Numbered from the stretch's first letter, positions 7,418 through 17,023 are shown. The stretch: 64,000 nucleotides of DNA from Lentisphaerota bacterium (GCA_015061605.1 SUWH01000012.1:1-64000), one strand, 5' to 3'. The notes: generated by a model not told the origin, from the sequence alone. Program-made: numbers and translations.

Positions 7418-8597
7418 ATCTGAAAAATCAAGACTTGCCGGACATATCGCCGGACTTCCCAAAAGCGGTATCCGTGACTTTTTTGAACTCGTCAATAAAA
7501 TGGACGATGTTATTTCCCTCGGAGTGGGCGAACCCGATTTTATCACACCGTGGACTATCCGGGAAAATGCAATTTATTCCCTTGAAAACGGACGGACAAG
7601 CTATACTTCAAATCTCGGTCTTCTTTCGCTCCGTAAAGCGATCTGCAATTATGTCGCAGAAAATTACAAGGTTCGGTACAATCCGGAAAATGAATGTATT
7701 GTAACCGTAGGTGTCAGTGAAGCACTTGATCTTGCTGTCCGTTCCATCACCAATCCGGGAGACGAAATCATTTACCATGAACCATGTTATGTCTCTTATG
7801 CTCCGGAAATAAAAATGGCTTTCGGAGTTCCTGTCGCTGTAAATACCTGTGAGAAAAATGGTTTTGCCCTTGATCCGGAAGATCTGGAACGGGCGATCAC
7901 ACCAAAAACCAAAGCTGTCCTGTTGAATTTTCCCTGCAATCCCACGGGAGCTGCAATCGATATGGAACGAATGAAAGCAATTGCAGAATTGGCAGTGAAA
8001 CATGATTTGATCGTACTTTCTGATCTGATCTATTCGGAACTGGTATACGATTCAGATATTATGCCTGCCATTTCATCTCTGCCGGGGATGAAGGAGAGAA
8101 CCGTTTTCCTGCACGGTTTTTCCAAAGCATTTGCAATGACCGGATTCCGCATCGGTTATGCCTGCGGACCGGCAGATATTATCGATACGATGATGAAAAT
8201 ACATCAATACTCCATGCTCTGCGCTCCGATCACCGCCCAGGAAGCTGCCGAGGAAGCATTGAGAAATTCAGTTTGCGACCGGGAGCTTATGCGACGGGAA
8301 TACCGTTCCCGCAGGAATGTGATTGTAAAACGTTTTAATGATGCCGGATTGCCTTGTGTTATGCCGTCAGGGGCATTTTACGTCTTTCCGAATATAACTT
8401 CGACCGGATTGTCCTCCATGGAATTTGCCCTGCGCCTGATCCGGGAAAAAAAGGTCGCCGTCGTCCCGGGAACTGCATTCGGTGCTTGCGGCGAAGGATA
8501 TGTACGGGCCTGTTATGCTTCATCTATGGAGGGGATTCTGGAGGCGACAGCAAGAATCAGGGAATTTGTAAAAGAATTGAATAAAAATGCCAAATAA
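7380..8597 (+). CDS. Class I/II PLP-dependent aminotransferase (AspC/PatA-like)
   Basis: 405 residues, full length for fold-type I aminotransferases. Visible landmarks: VISLGVGEPDFITP near the N-terminus, the Asn of NFPCNPTGA, the Asp of LSDLIYSELVY, the PLP lysine in HGFSKAFAMTGFRIGY (about residue 247) and the substrate-carboxylate Arg near EGYVRACYA. The N-terminal 20 residues are basic and extra. It overlaps the Lrp-type gene and is almost certainly co-expressed with it. Likely converts an aromatic or aspartate-like amino acid with 2-oxoglutarate; exact substrate not readable. Confidence 0.9.
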   Translation: MKNIKKDLISRPESEKSRLAGHIAGLPKSGIRDFFELVNKMDDVISLGVGEPDFITPWTIRENAIYSLENGRTSYTSNLGLLSLRKAICNYVAENYKVRYNPENECIVTVGVSEALDLAVRSITNPGDEIIYHEPCYVSYAPEIKMAFGVPVAVNTCEKNGFALDPEDLERAITPKTKAVLLNFPCNPTGAAIDMERMKAIAELAVKHDLIVLSDLIYSELVYDSDIMPAISSLPGMKERTVFLHGFSKAFAMTGFRIGYACGPADIIDTMMKIHQYSMLCAPITAQEAAEEALRNSVCDRELMRREYRSRRNVIVKRFNDAGLPCVMPSGAFYVFPNITSTGLSSMEFALRLIREKKVAVVPGTAFGACGEGYVRACYASSMEGILEATARIREFVKELNKNAK

Positions 8598-8666
8598 AAA
8601 GCAAACGCTCTATTCCAACTCCGGAGAGATAATATTTTTTCAATAACTGCACTGTCATTGGAGTAA

Positions 8667-8695
8667 GTTATGCCGCGACAACGGAGCGGCATAAC
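8667..8695 (+). terminator. Stem-loop after the aminotransferase gene
   Basis: A perfect 10-bp stem (GTTATGCCGC / GCGGCATAAC) with a 9-nt loop, 70 bp after the aminotransferase stop. No T-tract follows, so it may be a weak terminator or the edge of a repeat element (see 8698-8733). Confidence 0.4.
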
Positions 8696-8697
8696 AC

Positions 8698-8733
8698 CTC
8701 GCTTTCCTTGAAAAGGGATGAGGGCGGGAGAAG
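8698..8733 (+). repeat. Dispersed repeat, copy in the 8598-8916 gap
   Basis: Its 36 bases resemble the reverse complement of 50059-50097, with shared blocks CTTGAAAA, GATGAGGG/GGTGAGGG and GGGAGA. The other copy lies in the coding leader of the pseudopilin gene. Apart from this repeat, the hairpin at 8667-8695 and the promoters at 8836-8899, the 319-bp gap 8598-8916 shows nothing recognisable. Confidence 0.45.
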
Positions 8734-8835
8734 AGCAATCTTCCCTTATCGGGAATATAGCGAAAGCAAAAGACAGAAAAATCAAGGCAGCAGGAATATT
8801 TTTCATAAAAAACGGTATAACTTTTTTAAAAGCAC

Positions 8836-8899
8836 TTGACAAAATGCGGTGGAGCGGTTTTATTATTAAGTTGACATGTTATTTTAACTGAATTATATT
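8836..8899 (+). promoter_or_regulatory. Tandem promoters before the 8917 gene
   Basis: The first is TTGACA (8836-8841) with TATTAT (8861-8866), 19-nt spacing. The second is TTGACA (8871-8876) with TATATT (8894-8899), an ideal 17-nt spacing. The second would start the transcript almost at the ribosome binding site (AAGGGAG, 8903-8909), so the first may give the usual mRNA. Confidence 0.55.
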
Positions 8900-8916
8900 T
8901 TTAAGGGAGTGAGTTT

Positions 8917-9483
8917 ATGAAAAAGTTTCTGTTGGTCATGCTGTTGAGTGTTGCTGCGGTTTGCACCGTCCGTGCTGAAAATTTCTCCGATATCAACTGG
9001 GGGGAGAAGATCGCATTTTACATTCCCAACCGTATCCTTGATGCATTGGATTTCGTTTCAGTCAATCTGGGTGTCGGTCCCACCGTCGAAGCCCGTTTGA
9101 TGTTCACCCGCTACTGCGATATCGGTGCCGGTTGGAGTGCCGGGACCGCCAAGGCGTTCAAAGATTACAACCGTCAGTACGGAGCCGGCGTGGAAGAGGG
9201 CTGGTACTGGTCTGCGATCTGTGTCGGCGAAGAGGAGTACCGCATGACTGAAGCCACTCCGATGATGGATATGTATGTCGAACGTTTCGCCGGTGTTCCC
9301 AATCCCCTTACCCGCACCTACAACTTTATCAACGGTCCCCGTGATTTCTGGGCGATCGGCGGTTCTCTGGGCTTTATTCTGGATGGCAATCTTTATGTCC
9401 ATCCGCTGGAACTTGTGGACTTTGTTCTCGGTTTCTTCTTTATCGACCTCAAAGAAGACGATTTGACCCTTGACCGCTTCTGA
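8917..9483 (+). CDS. Secreted or periplasmic protein of unknown function
   Basis: 188 residues with a clean signal peptide (MKKFLLVMLLSVAAVCTVRA, then ENFSD). The mature part contains IPNRILDALDFVSVNLGVG, Gly-rich beta-like strands (DIGAGWSAGT) and a Trp/Tyr-rich middle. This suggests an envelope protein, perhaps an outer-membrane-associated beta protein. No named family was recognised. It is the first gene of a tight run with the YkgJ-type gene, gmk and coaC, and has a very strong promoter region. Confidence 0.6.
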   Translation: MKKFLLVMLLSVAAVCTVRAENFSDINWGEKIAFYIPNRILDALDFVSVNLGVGPTVEARLMFTRYCDIGAGWSAGTAKAFKDYNRQYGAGVEEGWYWSAICVGEEEYRMTEATPMMDMYVERFAGVPNPLTRTYNFINGPRDFWAIGGSLGFILDGNLYVHPLELVDFVLGFFFIDLKEDDLTLDRF

Positions 9484-9808
9484 AAAAACTTTTGTCTGCA
9501 GCCGGTGCGGGGAGTGCTGCCGCTGGGAGGGCGCGGTAAAACTGGAAGCTGATGAAGTCGATGCCATTGCCGCGTTTCTCGATATGAGCGTGGAGGAGTT
9601 TCTGAATAAGCACACCCGGCTCACCCCCGACCGTCAGCATCTTTCTCTGTTGGAAAAGGGCAACGGCGAATGCGAATATCTTATCACCGCACCCGACGGT
9701 CTGCCGGGGTGCGCCATTGAATCTGTAAAACCACGCCAGTGCCGGGCGTTCCCTGAAAAATGGAATTTCCCCGACTGGCAGAAGTTATGTAAAGGCTCCT
9801 TTAAATGA
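9470..9808 (+). CDS. YkgJ-family (CxxCxxCC) metal-cluster protein
   Basis: 112 residues. The N-terminal motif VCSRCGECCRW is the CxxCxxCC signature of the UPF0153/YkgJ family, with further Cys in CEYL, GCAIE, RQCRAFP and LCKGSF, all in family order. Such proteins bind a zinc or iron-sulfur cluster; the biochemical role is unknown. The TTG at 9470 is taken as start and overlaps the upstream gene by 14 nt. The end overlaps gmk by ATGA, so the genes are translationally coupled. Confidence 0.8.
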   Translation: MTASEKTFVCSRCGECCRWEGAVKLEADEVDAIAAFLDMSVEEFLNKHTRLTPDRQHLSLLEKGNGECEYLITAPDGLPGCAIESVKPRQCRAFPEKWNFPDWQKLCKGSFK

Positions 9809-10425
9809 TCGAACGCAGCGGAAATCTTATCGTTATCTCCGGCCCCAGCGGTGTCGGCAAATCCACTTTGGTGAAACAGGCGCGGCAGGAGCTGCCTTAT
9901 CTGGAATTTTCGGTTTCCTGCACCACCCGGCAGCCCCGGGCAGGTGAAGTTGACGGCAAAGATTACTTTTTCCTCTCTGAAGCTGAATTTGAAAACAGAG
10001 TTCAGCAGGGGGAATTTCTGGAATATGCCGGTGTTTTCGCTCACCGTTACGGCACGCTCAAAAGTGAAGTGGTCGCCCGGCTCCAGAAAGGTGCGGATGT
10101 CATTCTGGATATTGATGTTCAGGGCGCAAAGCAGATCCGTCAGGCGGCGGCAAATGATCCGGAGATCGCCCGCGCCGCCCAGTTTATCATGATCGTGCCG
10201 CCGGATATGGAGACTTTGGCAAGCCGTCTCGCCGGACGTAATTCCGAAACTCCCGAATCACTTAAACTGCGCCTTTCCGGTGCGCAGAGCGAGTTATCCA
10301 ATTTCCGCGTTTATGACTATCTGGTGGTCAATGATGATTTGAATACCGCCGGTAATGAGTTGATAATGCTGTTGAAAACGATGAAAATGCGTACCAATAT
10401 CGTCAAGGGAGAGCCTTTTGCATGA
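9805..10425 (+). CDS. gmk: Guanylate kinase
   Basis: 206 residues, the usual size. Phosphorylates GMP/dGMP with ATP. The P-loop is SGPSGVGKST (about residues 12-21), followed by the GMP-binding TTRQPRAGEVDGKDYFF and the EYAGVFAHRYGT segment. DVILDIDVQGAKQIR (the DxDxQG motif) and the lid with SRLAGRNSETPESLKLRL are intact. It overlaps both neighbours by four bases. The common bacterial order gmk-rpoZ-coaBC is shortened here: no omega-subunit gene lies between gmk and coaC. Confidence 0.95.
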   Translation: MIERSGNLIVISGPSGVGKSTLVKQARQELPYLEFSVSCTTRQPRAGEVDGKDYFFLSEAEFENRVQQGEFLEYAGVFAHRYGTLKSEVVARLQKGADVILDIDVQGAKQIRQAAANDPEIARAAQFIMIVPPDMETLASRLAGRNSETPESLKLRLSGAQSELSNFRVYDYLVVNDDLNTAGNELIMLLKTMKMRTNIVKGEPFA

Positions 10426-10961
10426 CAGAAGCGGGAAAAAAACTTGTCGTCCTCGGTGTCACCGGGGGAATCGCAGCTTATAAAGCGGCTGACTTGTGCA
10501 GTAAACTTGCCAAAGTTTATGAAGTTCAGGTTATTATGACTGAAAATGCACAGAAGTTCGTCACCCCGCTCACCTTTCAAACCCTTTCCCGCCGTCCGGT
10601 GATAACCTCCCTCTGGGATACCGCCGAATGGCGGCCGCGCCACGTTGAACTTGCCGATGAAGCTGATTGCTTCGTCTGCGCACCGGCGACCGCCAATTTC
10701 CTTGCCAAATATGCTCACGGCATTGCCGATGATGCTCTGACGACTTTCTGTGCCACCTATCACGGACTTTCGGTGGTCGCTCCGGCGATGAATCCCAAAA
10801 TGTGGAGCCAGACCGCCTGTATGGAAAATGTCAATACCTTGAAACTGCGCGGTGTGCAGTTCGCCGGTCCCGCCTGCGGCCACGTTGCCTGCGGTGCCGA
10901 CGGCGCCGGACGGATGATGGAAGCCGCCGAAATCTTTGATATTTTGAGCCGGATGCTTTGA
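10422..10961 (+). CDS. coaC: Phosphopantothenoylcysteine decarboxylase (CoaC domain only)
   Basis: 179 residues, matching only the flavoprotein half of the bifunctional CoaBC. Visible: VTGGIAAYKAADLCSKL (FMN binding), the catalytic His of PRHVELADEAD (about residue 71), the PAMNPKMW motif and the ACGHVACGADGAGRM stretch with the catalytic Cys. It converts phosphopantothenoylcysteine to phosphopantetheine in CoA synthesis. The CoaB synthetase half is absent from this gene and from the window, so it must be encoded elsewhere. Overlaps gmk by four bases. Confidence 0.9.
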   Translation: MTEAGKKLVVLGVTGGIAAYKAADLCSKLAKVYEVQVIMTENAQKFVTPLTFQTLSRRPVITSLWDTAEWRPRHVELADEADCFVCAPATANFLAKYAHGIADDALTTFCATYHGLSVVAPAMNPKMWSQTACMENVNTLKLRGVQFAGPACGHVACGADGAGRMMEAAEIFDILSRML

Positions 10962-10968
10962 GATCTTT

Positions 10969-10981
10969 CCGGATGATCCGG
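10969..10981. other. Short palindrome after coaC
   Basis: CCGGAT-G-ATCCGG is a perfect 13-base interrupted palindrome eight bases after the coaC stop, in the gap before the macroglobulin gene. It could be a small protein-binding site or weak hairpin; there is no T-run. Confidence 0.25.
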
Positions 10982-11040
10982 TGAGAGTGTGTCTTTCAGT
11001 GAGTGTTTTGCAAGCGGTATTATTATCTGGAGTAATAGTT

Positions 11041-14000
11041 ATGAATAATTTGCTGAATTTCGTTCTCACGTTTAAAAAAATCATCCTGACAGGATTGCTT
11101 TTGACCGTACTTCTTGCCGGAAATACGCTTTCTGCCGGTACTCAAAGACTGCAGACTTTGAGAAAACAGGAGTTGTGGAAAGAACTCCGGATCGAAGCGC
11201 AAAAACAGCTCGATGCCATTGCTCCGGACGATCCTCGTGCCGGAAAATACTGGGATTATCTGCTTTGCGGAGTTTTCAACGGCAATGAAGCGGCGCAATA
11301 TGATGAATTGTTTGCCAAATACGCCGCCGGTAAATTTGCTCAAAATGCGGCGTTTTTCGCTTATCCGTGGCAGAAATGGGCAAAAAATTGCGGTTTCGGT
11401 TTTATCATCGACAACAACTTCAAACGCGGAGCCAACCGGGGCAATGCCGGACGGATGGCGACTTGTTTTGAACGCGACCGGGTACAGCAGTTAGCTTTGA
11501 TGTTCGCCCTCGTCCCAAAAGTTTTGAAAAATCCTCAAAGTGCTGATACCAAACACTTTTTCTGTAATTTAGCGTTGCTTTTACTGCAAAACCGCAACTC
11601 CGGCAGCTCCTATAAGCTGCAAACATTGACCGATTTGAAAAAACTTCCTGACTACGATACTCCCGAAGGGCGCGTTACCACCATCAGCCGACCGCCGGTG
11701 AAGCCGGACGGCACTCCCCTTTTCTACAAGCTGCCTGAAACCTGGGAAAGTGCCGCCAATGACGGTGAACGGCTCCATTTCGTCGTTAAACATGCCGACT
11801 GCAAAGAAGCGGAACTCCTCTGGGCGGAGTTTCTCTGCGGGCAATTCGATTTTCTGACTCTGGATCACCGGTTCCGGCAGGAGTATTACCTGACCCCCGC
11901 CATGAAACAGTATCTTTATGACCTTAAAGACAACGAAACCGTTGCCGGACTTGCCGACGGCACGCGCCGCATCACACTGCCAAAGGAATTCAACTACATT
12001 GAACTCTACAAGAAACTCGGCAAACATGAGCAGCTCGGCAAAATCTACGCTTCCAGAATGCAGTTTGAAAAGGCAATTTCTGAATTTGAAAAAGTTCCAT
12101 CTTACATGAAAACCTATGTCGATCAACTCAAAAACAGCTGGGGCAAACCGGAAGCAATGCATGTAACTCCCGCCAATACTGAATTGACCATCCCCTACCA
12201 CTTCCGCAATGCCAAAAAGCTCACCGTCAAACTCTACAAGGTCGATATGACCAAGGCGATGGAACGGCTGCTCGAAATGCTCAAAAATCCGGAATCCAAC
12301 TCCTATTTGATTTCCCAGCCCTTTTCAAACCACAAAGAAAGCAAAAAATTCTGGAACGGTCTTATCAGCAAAACTCCGGAAATCGTCCGTACCTTTGACC
12401 TTTCCCCCCTGCCGCACCACTGGGAATCTATTGCATATTTGAAGTTCGGCAAATTTGCCCCGGGGGTCTTTGCCGCCGAATTTATCCCCGATAATAATGA
12501 AAAATCCCGCGTTTATTCCATGATCTGGAACGCCGATTATGCCCTGACACTTCAGAATGGAGCCGGCAATGGAAAATTCCGGCTCTTTGTGAATGACCCT
12601 GTTTCCGGCAGACCCATTCCAGGTGTCACGCTCAAAATTTATTCTTACTATCACCGTTACGGCGGCAGACAGCGCAAACAGCGCCAGAGCATCACTCCGG
12701 AAGTTACCACATTGAAAACCGATGAAAACGGTATTGCTGAATTTTCCAAAAATATTTTCAAACAGCCCCCAAAAAGCTACATCGCCGCACGTTACATCAT
12801 CGCTGAAACCCCGGCAGGCAAACTTACTTTGCTCAACTGCAGCTATTTTCACCCCAACATTCCCGATTCACCCAATGAATCTCCGCGCACCTTTGTCATC
12901 ACCGACAAAACGATTTACAAACCCGGTGACAAAATCGCCTTGACCGGCTACTGGCGCCGCCCCGCTTACGATGGAAAAATGAGTGTTTTCAAAGGTAAGA
13001 GCGTCACACTCGTTTTCTTTGATCCGCAACATAAAAAGGCGTTCAAAAAAACCGTTCCCTTTGATGCAAAAAGTCAGAGTTTCACCTTTGAAGTGACTCT
13101 GCCGGATGATGCGATGCTGGGCGAATGGCGGGTCAACTGCCGTGAACTGCGTTTCAGTACCGGTTTCCAGGTTGAAGAGTACAAAAGACCCGAATACCTC
13201 CTCACCGTAACGCCGCCAACTGAACCGGTCAAAGCCGGAACGAAGATACCAGTTTCCATCGAAGCAAAATATTATTTCGGTGCCCCGGTGGCAAATGCGG
13301 AGGTCGCTTACAAAGTTTACCGTTCGGAAACTGCTCCCATTTATCCCTTTGCTTTCCTCTGGAACTGGCTCTACGGCAGCCGTTACGCCATTTGCACTGC
13401 AGCATATCAAAATCCCGAAGTCCAAAATATAAATTACGGTCAGGTTCTCATTTGCGATACCAAAGGCAGAACCGATGCCAAAGGTGTGCTGAAATTTGAG
13501 ATCGACTCCGCTGATGCCCTCGCCAGATTCGGCAATAAAGATTTCCGGTACACCGTGGAAGCGGAGGTGAAAGACTCCACCAACCGGATCGTTTCCGCTT
13601 CCGGCAGTATCATTGCCGCCGTGAAACCGTTTGCCGTTCATCTCTACACTCCGTGGGGCTTTGCCCGAACCGGTTCGCGTTATCCGGTCGAAGTCAAGGC
13701 GGTAACTCCGGACGGCAAACCGGTCAAAGGCAGAGGTGTTTTGCAGATTTTCCGCCGCTCCTTGAATAAAGACGGCGTTCCGGCGCGTTCCGGAGCGGCG
13801 TTGAAAACCATTCACTTCACTTTGAGTGACGGAAAAAATTCAGAATTCATCCTGAATGAAGAGGGGGTGTACGAACTCTATGCCGAAGTCACTGCGGAAA
13901 ATGGCATCACCGTTTCTGAATCAATGCCAATTTTCATCGTCGGCGAAAAGCAGGGATCTTCACTTTTCGGCGAATACCCGATAACCGTTTCCAGCGATAA

Positions 14001-16986
14001 ACCCACCTACCGCCCCGGTGAAACGGCGCAGCTCCTCGTTTCCTGTGACCGCCCCGGACGGACGGTCTACTTTATCACCCGTTCCGAACGGGAGGCAAAA
14101 ATCGAATATGTTACATTAAATGGATACTCCAAATTGTTCAGCATCCCCATTGAGAAAGGCGATCAGCCCAATTTCTTTGTCGATGTGATGAGTTATCAGG
14201 ATGGCAAAATGTTGACTTTACAGAAACAGCTCTTTGTCCCTCCGGAAAAAAAGGTGTTGAATGTCGCCGTTTCTCCCAAAGCAGATAAGGTCAAACCGGG
14301 AACGTGTCTGCCGGTCGAAATCGCCGTCACCGGTCTGGACGGCAAACCCATTTCCGGCAATGTGACCGTCGCCGTATATGACAAGAGTCTGGAAGCCCTT
14401 GCCCCAAACCGCATCCCGGCAATTTCTCCATTTTTCTGGGACTGGAAACGGCACGATCAGCTTCATTTCCTCCACAACTTCAGCACTCCGACCGACATCA
14501 GTTATGACCGGGAAATGATGCAGAATATCGAAAACAGTTTTTCACTGCCCTTCCACAACGATAGTGGAGCCGTAATGTATATGATGCGCAACAACCGGAT
14601 GATGCTTACCAAATCCGTCGATGCGGCAAGGCCGGCACCGGCGGCTGAGGCAAAGCAAGTGGAATATTTGAGTTCGCCAGTTGCGATGAGGGCATTGGGG
14701 GCATCTGAAGCAATCCCGTCTGCTGACCGCAAAGCAGCTCCGGTCATACTCCGGAAAAACTTCCGTGACCGGGCGTTCTGGGCGGGGCGCCTCGAATTGC
14801 CCGCTTCCGGCAAAACGACGGTCAATGTGCCGCTGCCGGATGATCTTACCACCTGGGTCGTCCGGGTCTGGAGTTTGACCGGCGACACCCGCGTCGGCGA
14901 AGCCAGAAGTGAAATCATCGTCAGCAAAGATCTGATCGCCCGGTTGGAACTGCCGCGCTTTATGGTTTCCGGCGACACCGTTGATGCGGTGGTTAATATC
15001 AACAACACCTCCAATAAAGATTTGGGTGAATGTACCGTTTCCCTGACCGCTCCCGGACTTTTGAACGGAATGTATCAGAAGAAAGTAACGCTTAAAGCCA
15101 ATGGCAATGTGACTTTCAATGTGCCGTTGACGGCTTCAGCTCCGGGAGAATACACGCTCACTCTGTCGGCACAAAACAAGTTTGATTCTGACGCTCTGGA
15201 GCTGAAACTGCCAGTGCTGGTCAAAGGTATCGACAAGCAGGTCAACTTCTGCGGCAGACTGGATGAGAAAAATAAAAAGACAGTCTTCACGCTCGATATT
15301 CCGGAACAGCGCAAAAAAGAGACCACCGCCTTTGCCCTCCACCTCTCCCCCGGCGCGGCAAAGAATATGGTCGAACTTCTTCCTTATCTGGCGGCGGACG
15401 ATTCCGGAGATGTTTTCGGCGTGGTCAACCGCTTCCTGCCGGCGCTGTCGGCAAAACTCGCACTGCAAAAGCTCAATATCAAGTGGGAAGATGCCGTCGG
15501 CAATAAGACGGCGCGCGATCCCTTGTACGCTGAATATATGCAGCGGTTCAGTTGGAACGGCAAAGCTGTTCCCACTTTCAAAGCAACCGATTTTGACCGC
15601 GTGATAAAGACAAATTTGCAGATGATTTCCAAAATGGTCAACCGTGACGGCGGCTGGGGCTGGTTCGGAGCCTACCGGGAACAGAGCTGGCCCGATACCA
15701 CCGCGTATGTGGTCGATGCATTATCGGAACTTCAAGATAAAAAGTACCGCACACTGGTTGAAAACGGCGTGCTATGGCTGAAAAAATATGCGGAAAAACG
15801 CATCAGTGAAATCAAAAAATATAAATCAGTGAGCAATACCGATGCCCTCGTTGCCCGGGTGCTTGCCAAAGCGGGAAAACCGCACAAAGAGCTGATGAAA
15901 CTTTGTTATGAATACCGTAAATCCCTTGCCCCCTACGGTTATGCGATGCTGGCACTGGCATTCGACAAGGAGAGTGCGGAAAGCCGAATGCTCATCCGCA
16001 ATCTGGAACAGTTTTTGAAAGTCGATGATGAAAACAATACCGCATATTTGAATATTCCCACCGCTTGCTGTTTCTTCTGGTACGGCAATGAAAATGAAAC
16101 TTTATCCGCCTATCTGGAACTTCTGCTGCGCAACGATCCCAACAGCATCATTGCACAGAAAGTTGCCAACTATCTGGTGACCAATGTGCGCAATTCGCCG
16201 TGGCGCAACTCCACGCGTTCACTTGGAGCTGCGGTGCGGGCGTTGGCAAAATATATCGTTGCCAGTGGCGAAGGCAAGCCGGATTTCACCGTCACCGTGC
16301 GGACGAAAAATGCGGAACATAAATACACTTTCAACGCTCAAAATATGTGGCAGAATGATAACCCCGCGCTTTTCATTCCTGCCGGACAACTCAAATCCGG
16401 CAGACAGAATATCGAAATCGAATTTTCCGGCAAGGGCGCGCTTTACTGGAATGGCATGCTCAATTACTTCACTCTGGAAGAAAACATTCCGCCTGCCGGA
16501 CTGGAAATGCAAATCAAACGCAACTACTATCTGCTCCGTCAGGATAATGACGCCGCCGCTCTTCTCGCCGGAAAAGATGGTGCCGCCGTCAGTGAAAAGG
16601 TGCTGAAATATAAACGCATTCTGCTTAAAGATGGTGACACCGTCAATCCGGGCGATCTGGTGGAGGTCGAACTCATTTCCACAGCGAAAAATGATTACGA
16701 TTATGTGGTGTTTCAGGATGCTATGCCTTCCGGATTTGAGTACGTAAACCCGGCGAGCGGCTGGATGTGGCAGTGGTCAAGCCCGATGTATGTGGAATAC
16801 AAGGAGCGCGGAGCAAAATTCTATCTGCGCAATATGGCACGCGGGCAATCCAATGCCTTTTACCGCATCCGCGCCCAGCTTTGCGGCAAAGTCACTGCGC
16901 TTCCGGCAAAAGGATACGGAATCTATGCTCCGGAGCTTAAATGCAACAGCGCACAGCAGATGTTGCAGACTGAAGCTGCAAAATAA
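11041..16986 (+). CDS. Alpha-2-macroglobulin family protein lacking the thioester motif
   Basis: 1981 residues from the ATG at 11041 (GGAG eight bases upstream; an in-frame GTG at 10981 is less likely). A signal peptide or anchor covers residues 1-35. Landmarks: MG-type beta domains, repeated FVITDKTIYKPGDKI and SSDKPTYRPGETAQL segments, the LPDDLTTWVVRVWSL segment (alpha-2-macroglobulin domain), and the alpha/alpha toroid with NRDGGWGWFGAY. In relatives such as YfaS the toroid carries GC(T/V)EQ before the RFLPA-like segment. Here the aligned stretch reads GDVFGVVNRFLPA, Asp1457 replacing the reactive Cys, so covalent trapping is lost. About 450 residues longer than E. coli YfaS. No pbpC partner gene is nearby. 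Probably a periplasmic protease-trapping or envelope-defence protein. Confidence 0.9.
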   Translation: MNNLLNFVLTFKKIILTGLLLTVLLAGNTLSAGTQRLQTLRKQELWKELRIEAQKQLDAIAPDDPRAGKYWDYLLCGVFNGNEAAQYDELFAKYAAGKFAQNAAFFAYPWQKWAKNCGFGFIIDNNFKRGANRGNAGRMATCFERDRVQQLALMFALVPKVLKNPQSADTKHFFCNLALLLLQNRNSGSSYKLQTLTDLKKLPDYDTPEGRVTTISRPPVKPDGTPLFYKLPETWESAANDGERLHFVVKHADCKEAELLWAEFLCGQFDFLTLDHRFRQEYYLTPAMKQYLYDLKDNETVAGLADGTRRITLPKEFNYIELYKKLGKHEQLGKIYASRMQFEKAISEFEKVPSYMKTYVDQLKNSWGKPEAMHVTPANTELTIPYHFRNAKKLTVKLYKVDMTKAMERLLEMLKNPESNSYLISQPFSNHKESKKFWNGLISKTPEIVRTFDLSPLPHHWESIAYLKFGKFAPGVFAAEFIPDNNEKSRVYSMIWNADYALTLQNGAGNGKFRLFVNDPVSGRPIPGVTLKIYSYYHRYGGRQRKQRQSITPEVTTLKTDENGIAEFSKNIFKQPPKSYIAARYIIAETPAGKLTLLNCSYFHPNIPDSPNESPRTFVITDKTIYKPGDKIALTGYWRRPAYDGKMSVFKGKSVTLVFFDPQHKKAFKKTVPFDAKSQSFTFEVTLPDDAMLGEWRVNCRELRFSTGFQVEEYKRPEYLLTVTPPTEPVKAGTKIPVSIEAKYYFGAPVANAEVAYKVYRSETAPIYPFAFLWNWLYGSRYAICTAAYQNPEVQNINYGQVLICDTKGRTDAKGVLKFEIDSADALARFGNKDFRYTVEAEVKDSTNRIVSASGSIIAAVKPFAVHLYTPWGFARTGSRYPVEVKAVTPDGKPVKGRGVLQIFRRSLNKDGVPARSGAALKTIHFTLSDGKNSEFILNEEGVYELYAEVTAENGITVSESMPIFIVGEKQGSSLFGEYPITVSSDKPTYRPGETAQLLVSCDRPGRTVYFITRSEREAKIEYVTLNGYSKLFSIPIEKGDQPNFFVDVMSYQDGKMLTLQKQLFVPPEKKVLNVAVSPKADKVKPGTCLPVEIAVTGLDGKPISGNVTVAVYDKSLEALAPNRIPAISPFFWDWKRHDQLHFLHNFSTPTDISYDREMMQNIENSFSLPFHNDSGAVMYMMRNNRMMLTKSVDAARPAPAAEAKQVEYLSSPVAMRALGASEAIPSADRKAAPVILRKNFRDRAFWAGRLELPASGKTTVNVPLPDDLTTWVVRVWSLTGDTRVGEARSEIIVSKDLIARLELPRFMVSGDTVDAVVNINNTSNKDLGECTVSLTAPGLLNGMYQKKVTLKANGNVTFNVPLTASAPGEYTLTLSAQNKFDSDALELKLPVLVKGIDKQVNFCGRLDEKNKKTVFTLDIPEQRKKETTAFALHLSPGAAKNMVELLPYLAADDSGDVFGVVNRFLPALSAKLALQKLNIKWEDAVGNKTARDPLYAEYMQRFSWNGKAVPTFKATDFDRVIKTNLQMISKMVNRDGGWGWFGAYREQSWPDTTAYVVDALSELQDKKYRTLVENGVLWLKKYAEKRISEIKKYKSVSNTDALVARVLAKAGKPHKELMKLCYEYRKSLAPYGYAMLALAFDKESAESRMLIRNLEQFLKVDDENNTAYLNIPTACCFFWYGNENETLSAYLELLLRNDPNSIIAQKVANYLVTNVRNSPWRNSTRSLGAAVRALAKYIVASGEGKPDFTVTVRTKNAEHKYTFNAQNMWQNDNPALFIPAGQLKSGRQNIEIEFSGKGALYWNGMLNYFTLEENIPPAGLEMQIKRNYYLLRQDNDAAALLAGKDGAAVSEKVLKYKRILLKDGDTVNPGDLVEVELISTAKNDYDYVVFQDAMPSGFEYVNPASGWMWQWSSPMYVEYKERGAKFYLRNMARGQSNAFYRIRAQLCGKVTALPAKGYGIYAPELKCNSAQQMLQTEAAK

Positions 16987-16990
16987 AAAA

Positions 16991-17023
16991 TGCTGCTGCA
17001 AAAACTGATGTTTTGCAGCAGCA
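16991..17023 (-). terminator. Rho-independent terminator for the kor operon
   Basis: A perfect 13-bp stem (TGCTGCTGCAAAA and its complement) with a 7-nt loop. Read on the minus strand it is followed by TTTTTTATTT, so it ends the korDA-korBC transcript about 50 bp past the stop. It may also stop + strand transcription from the macroglobulin gene. Confidence 0.75.

Noticed and set aside
12868-13815. 315-codon frame opposite the macroglobulin gene
   Set aside because: Antisense shadow without recognisable features.
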